Shown: positions 61,733 through 64,000 of the stretch, one piece after another
Position numbering within the stretch: position 1 is the stretch's first letter
Layout: each line of letters begins with the position of its first letter
Assembly (NCBI GenBank): GCA_036502625.1
Contig: DASXYG010000016.1
Coordinates: 1-64,000 of the forward strand
DNA length: 64,000 nt
Direction: 5' to 3'
Origin: DASXYG01 sp036502625
GTDB taxonomy: Bacteria > Actinomycetota > Actinomycetes > Streptosporangiales > Streptosporangiaceae
Position numbers and translations under genes: made by a program
The notes under the pieces: model-generated
The model's input: the letters and a program-made list of their open reading frames with translations, nothing else
The model's database searches: none
What the model was told of the DNA's origin: nothing

Positions 61733-62293
61733 CTACGTGCGTGTTCCGTCGAGGAACAGTGTGGTGATCGCCGCGGAGGTCTCCTCGACGCCCGCATGGC
61801 CGTCGGCGGTCGTCTTGAGCGCCGCCTTGATGAGGGCGCTGAGTACGTCGGTCAGGAGTTCGGGCGGTAGGTCGGGGCGTATTGAGCCGTTGGCCATGCC
61901 GCGGCGGAAGAGGGCGCGGATGGGCTCGGTCAGCAGGGCGTCGGCGTCGGGGTGGTCGGCGGTGTGTTCGTGGCCGGGGGTTGATAGGGCCGTGTATTTG
62001 CTGCCGACGGCTACGAATCCGCGGACCAGGCGGGCGATGGCCTGGTCGACGGGGATGTTCTGGAGGTCCGCGTCCGTAATGCGGGCCGCTAGTTCCTCGA
62101 TGCTGGTCGTGGCCATTGTGTGGAGGAGCGCTTCGCGGCTGGGGAAGTAGCGGTAGAGCGTTGCGCGGCTGACCCCGGCGGCGCTCGCGATCTCGTTCAT
62201 GCTGACGGCGTGGCCCCGCTCGGCCATGGTCGCGGCGGCGCTGTCGACGATCGCCGCGGCGGTGCGGTCGCGCAGAGTTTCACCCTTGCTCAT
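61733..62293 (-). CDS. TetR family regulator
   Basis: A 186-residue TetR: HAVSMNEIASAAGVSRATLYRYFPSREALLHTMA is the DNA-binding part (residues 27-60), then a helical ligand domain. ATG 62293 starts the conserved part; the frame open to 62590 is shadow of the monooxygenase gene. It is divergent from the small monooxygenase with two operator-like repeats between them and probably represses it. Confidence 0.88.
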   Translation of the reverse strand: MSKGETLRDRTAAAIVDSAAATMAERGHAVSMNEIASAAGVSRATLYRYFPSREALLHTMATTSIEELAARITDADLQNIPVDQAIARLVRGFVAVGSKYTALSTPGHEHTADHPDADALLTEPIRALFRRGMANGSIRPDLPPELLTDVLSALIKAALKTTADGHAGVEETSAAITTLFLDGTRT

Positions 62294-62324
62294 GGGCGCA
62301 TCGTAGCGACCGGTTGACACGTCG

Positions 62325-62360
62325 GTCTCTTCGTAAGACATTGATGTCTCATAAAGAGAC
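62325..62360. promoter_or_regulatory. Two 15-bp GTCTC-N6-AGAC sites, candidate TetR operators
   Basis: GTCTCTTCGTAAGAC (62325-62339) and GTCTCATAAAGAGAC (62346-62360) are direct copies 21 bp apart, two helical turns. Together they also make a nested palindrome about one axis (AGACATTGATGTCT at 62336-62349 inside GTCTCTT/AAGAGAC). Fits two TetR dimers on one DNA face; inferred. Confidence 0.65.
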
Positions 62361-62390
62361 GCGCACGTAGCGCAGGCGGGGAGGGTGACG

Positions 62391-62705
62391 GTGTCTGAGG
62401 GAAGCAGGTTCAGTGTCCACGGGAGGATGACCGCGCGGCCGGGGCAGCGCGACCTGCTCATCGAGCGGTTCAGGGACATGCTGCGAATCGGCATCCCCGG
62501 CCTTGAGTGGTGCAGCGTCAATAAGGTCCTTGACGACCCCGACGCGATCTGGGTGACCGAGGTCTGGACGGACAAGGCGGCGCACGACACCGGGACCCGT
62601 TCCGAGAACGTCGTCTCCGCGACCGGTCATGTCATGGCGCTTGTGGACGGAACGCCGGAAGGGTCCTACGGCCAGGTGGCCTACCTGCACCGGCCTTCGC
62701 TATGA
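62391..62705 (+). CDS. Antibiotic biosynthesis monooxygenase (ABM) family protein
   Basis: A 104-residue ferredoxin-like fold protein: FSVHGRMTARPGQRDLLIERF, then PGLEWCSVNKVLDDPDAIWV and TEVWTDKAAHDTG. ABM proteins act as cofactor-free quinol monooxygenases or bind heme-like ligands. GTG 62391 has GGAGGG 6 nt upstream; GTG 62385 overlaps the site. It ends within the last 6 bp of the convergent FAD monooxygenase gene. Likely controlled by the divergent TetR. Confidence 0.8.
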   Translation: MSEGSRFSVHGRMTARPGQRDLLIERFRDMLRIGIPGLEWCSVNKVLDDPDAIWVTEVWTDKAAHDTGTRSENVVSATGHVMALVDGTPEGSYGQVAYLHRPSL

Positions 62706-63821
62706 CCGCACGGCGCCGTTCATCATGGCGAGCCAGCTATGGGGGGCGTTGGGGCCGAGCATGAGGTTGTAGATGTCCTCGGCTTCGGTGGGGGTGCGGG
62801 CGAACATCGCCTGTTCGTGTTCGGCCAGTGCGGGGTCGATGTCGGCGGGGTGCTTGGCGATGGCCTGGGCGAGGGTGGCGGCGTCGCGCATGGCCGTGTT
62901 GGCGCCTTCGCCGTTGGGGGGTGCGAGGTGGGCGGCGTCGCCGATCAGGGTCACGCCGGGGACTCGGGGCCAGCGGTGGGCGGCCGGGAGGGCGTAGAGG
63001 GGGCGCGTGACCGGGGCGGTGTCGCTGTCGGTGATCAGCGCGGTCAGCTCGGGCGCCCAGCCGTCGAACTCGGCGGCGACCCGGGACGACACGGCCGCGC
63101 CGTCGGACAGATCGGTGCCGGCGAACCAGCCCTCTGGCACCTGGAGCTGTACGTACGCGTGCAGGGTGCCGCGTCGTTCCCGGTACGCCAGGAAGCCCTT
63201 GCCCGGCGCGAGCGCGAACAGCGACCCGGCGCCGACCGCCTCCGATGTGGCGCGATGGCGGGTGTCGGCGTCGAACAGGAAGTACTCGACGGACGTGACG
63301 CCCACGTACTGCGGGGTGGCGGCGGACAGCAGCGGACGGATCCGCGACCACGCACCGTCCGCCCCGATCAGCGCGCTCGTACGGACGGTGGAGCCGTCGG
63401 TGAAGCGCAGCTCGTGGCGGCCGTCGCCGAGAGGCCGCGCGCCGCTGACCTTGCGTCCCCATTGGACGATGCCGTCCGGGAGCGCGTCGAGCAGCATCTG
63501 CCGGAGCTCGCCGCGCGCCACCTCGGGACGTACGCCCGTGCCGTCGTCGGGCCGGTCGAGCAGCACGGTCCCCGTCCGGTCCAGAACCCGGTACGACTCG
63601 CGGCCGGGCAGGACGAGGCCGCGGAACTCCTCGATCAGGCCGGCCGCTTCGAGGGCCGGCCGGCCGTTCCAGGGGTGGATGTCGAGCAGCCCGCCCTGGG
63701 TGCGCGCGGCCGGCGAGGCCTCCGCTTCGTAGACCGTGACCGGGATGCCGTTCACGTGCAGGACGCGGGCCAGGACGAGGCCGCCGAGGCCCGCCCCGAC
63801 GACGGTGATCGGTGTGGTCAT
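62700..63821 (-). CDS. FAD-dependent monooxygenase, TetX-like
   Basis: A 373-residue group A flavoprotein: ITVVGAGLGGLVLARVLHVNG (FAD Rossmann), the ARGELRQMLLDAL Arg region, SALIGADGAWSRIRPLLS (DG motif) and VTLIGDAAHLAPPNGEGANTAMRDA (GD motif). The order and GDAAHLxPP-N ending resemble TetX-type tetracycline hydroxylases and related enzymes, but antibiotic inactivation cannot be claimed from sequence. Divergent from a TetR gene with matching operators between. Confidence 0.9.
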   Translation of the reverse strand: MTTPITVVGAGLGGLVLARVLHVNGIPVTVYEAEASPAARTQGGLLDIHPWNGRPALEAAGLIEEFRGLVLPGRESYRVLDRTGTVLLDRPDDGTGVRPEVARGELRQMLLDALPDGIVQWGRKVSGARPLGDGRHELRFTDGSTVRTSALIGADGAWSRIRPLLSAATPQYVGVTSVEYFLFDADTRHRATSEAVGAGSLFALAPGKGFLAYRERRGTLHAYVQLQVPEGWFAGTDLSDGAAVSSRVAAEFDGWAPELTALITDSDTAPVTRPLYALPAAHRWPRVPGVTLIGDAAHLAPPNGEGANTAMRDAATLAQAIAKHPADIDPALAEHEQAMFARTPTEAEDIYNLMLGPNAPHSWLAMMNGAVRS

Positions 63822-63838
63822 GAGCGTCCCCGTACTCG

Positions 63839-63889
63839 TTGGATTGTCACTCCAATGACGCTAGCACGGGTTTGGAGCGGCGCTCCAAA
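63839..63889. promoter_or_regulatory. Two TTGGA-N7-TCCAA sites, candidate TetR operators
   Basis: TTGGATTGTCACTCCAA (63839-63855) and TTGGAGCGGCGCTCCAA (63872-63888, within a perfect 19-bp palindrome 63871-63889 about one base) share the same half-sites and spacing. They lie between the FAD monooxygenase and the TetR gene at the window end. Inferred binding sites of that regulator. Confidence 0.7.
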
Positions 63890-63907
63890 CGTGGCAGGAT
63901 GGGGCTC

Positions 63908-64000
63908 ATGGCGGCCAAGGCTCACCGGGCACCCCGGCGTACGGAGGCGTTGTCGCGGGATGTGATCGTCAAGGCGGCGACCGAGATCCTCGACGCCGAG
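63908..64000 (+). CDS. TetR family regulator, 3' cut by window end
   Basis: Only 31 codons are visible: MAAKAHRAPRRTEALSRDVI then VKAATEILDAE, which is the start of a TetR DNA-binding domain (xxIVxAAxEILDAE). ATG 63899 is an in-frame alternative. Divergent from the FAD monooxygenase, with twin TTGGA-N7-TCCAA sites between, so it likely represses that gene. Confidence 0.75.
   Translation, partial: MAAKAHRAPRRTEALSRDVIVKAATEILDAE

Overview
This is a 64 kb stretch of a very GC-rich actinobacterial chromosome. Third codon positions are almost all G or C, many starts are GTG, and several promoters look leaderless. F420-type luciferase-like oxidoreductases, Hanks-type kinases and a CCA-encoding tRNA-Gln are present. 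Style and gene content suggest Streptosporangiales, perhaps Thermomonosporaceae (Actinomadura-like); the genus is inference. No plasmid, phage structural gene, transposase or CRISPR array was seen.

The middle (about 13.6-58.0 kb) is a conserved core. Its order, etfBA, cysteine desulfurase, mnmA, methionine-synthase-like protein, ligA, gatCAB, ilvBNC, leuB, ilvE, cimA, FAH-family protein, gltX, tRNA-Gln, resembles the Mycobacterium tuberculosis block Rv3029c-Rv2992c. It covers electron transfer, sulfur delivery and tRNA thiolation, DNA ligation, tRNA amidation, branched-chain amino acid synthesis and Glu-tRNA charging. GatCAB, GluRS and tRNA-Gln together fit the indirect Gln-tRNA route. Accessory genes sit between the blocks: two GGDEF-EAL c-di-GMP proteins, a secreted CHAP-like protein, a lipoprotein sugar dehydrogenase, a patatin, a NACHT ATPase with a frameshifted end, and a symporter with its small partner.

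The left flank (1-13.4 kb) holds a D-aminopeptidase/YbaK pair, regulator-effector pairs (HxlR/MBL hydrolase, TetR/MFS pump, TetR/LLM oxidoreductase), a sirtuin, a DUF885 peptidase and two tandem membrane Ser/Thr kinases. The right flank (58-64 kb) is patchier: a pentapeptide-repeat membrane protein, a dehalogenase-like hydrolase lacking its catalytic His, and divergent regulator-enzyme pairs.

Regulation is the most informative layer. Two transcription attenuators of the same design precede ilvB (leader MSTNSLILVLGRRAGR) and cimA (leader MSTSLIIIGGRAG). Each has branched-chain codons, a hairpin at the leader stop, then a terminator beginning one base after that hairpin. The cimA case would tie citramalate-derived isoleucine synthesis to Ile/Leu supply. 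Palindromic candidate operators lie between most divergent regulator/enzyme pairs, a MerR promoter has a 20-bp spacer, and a DtxR/IdeR-like box precedes a membrane protein gene. Two arrays of degenerate tandem repeats (about 48 bp and about 32 bp units) lie just after the cysteine desulfurase and gltX genes and are not explained by any family I know.
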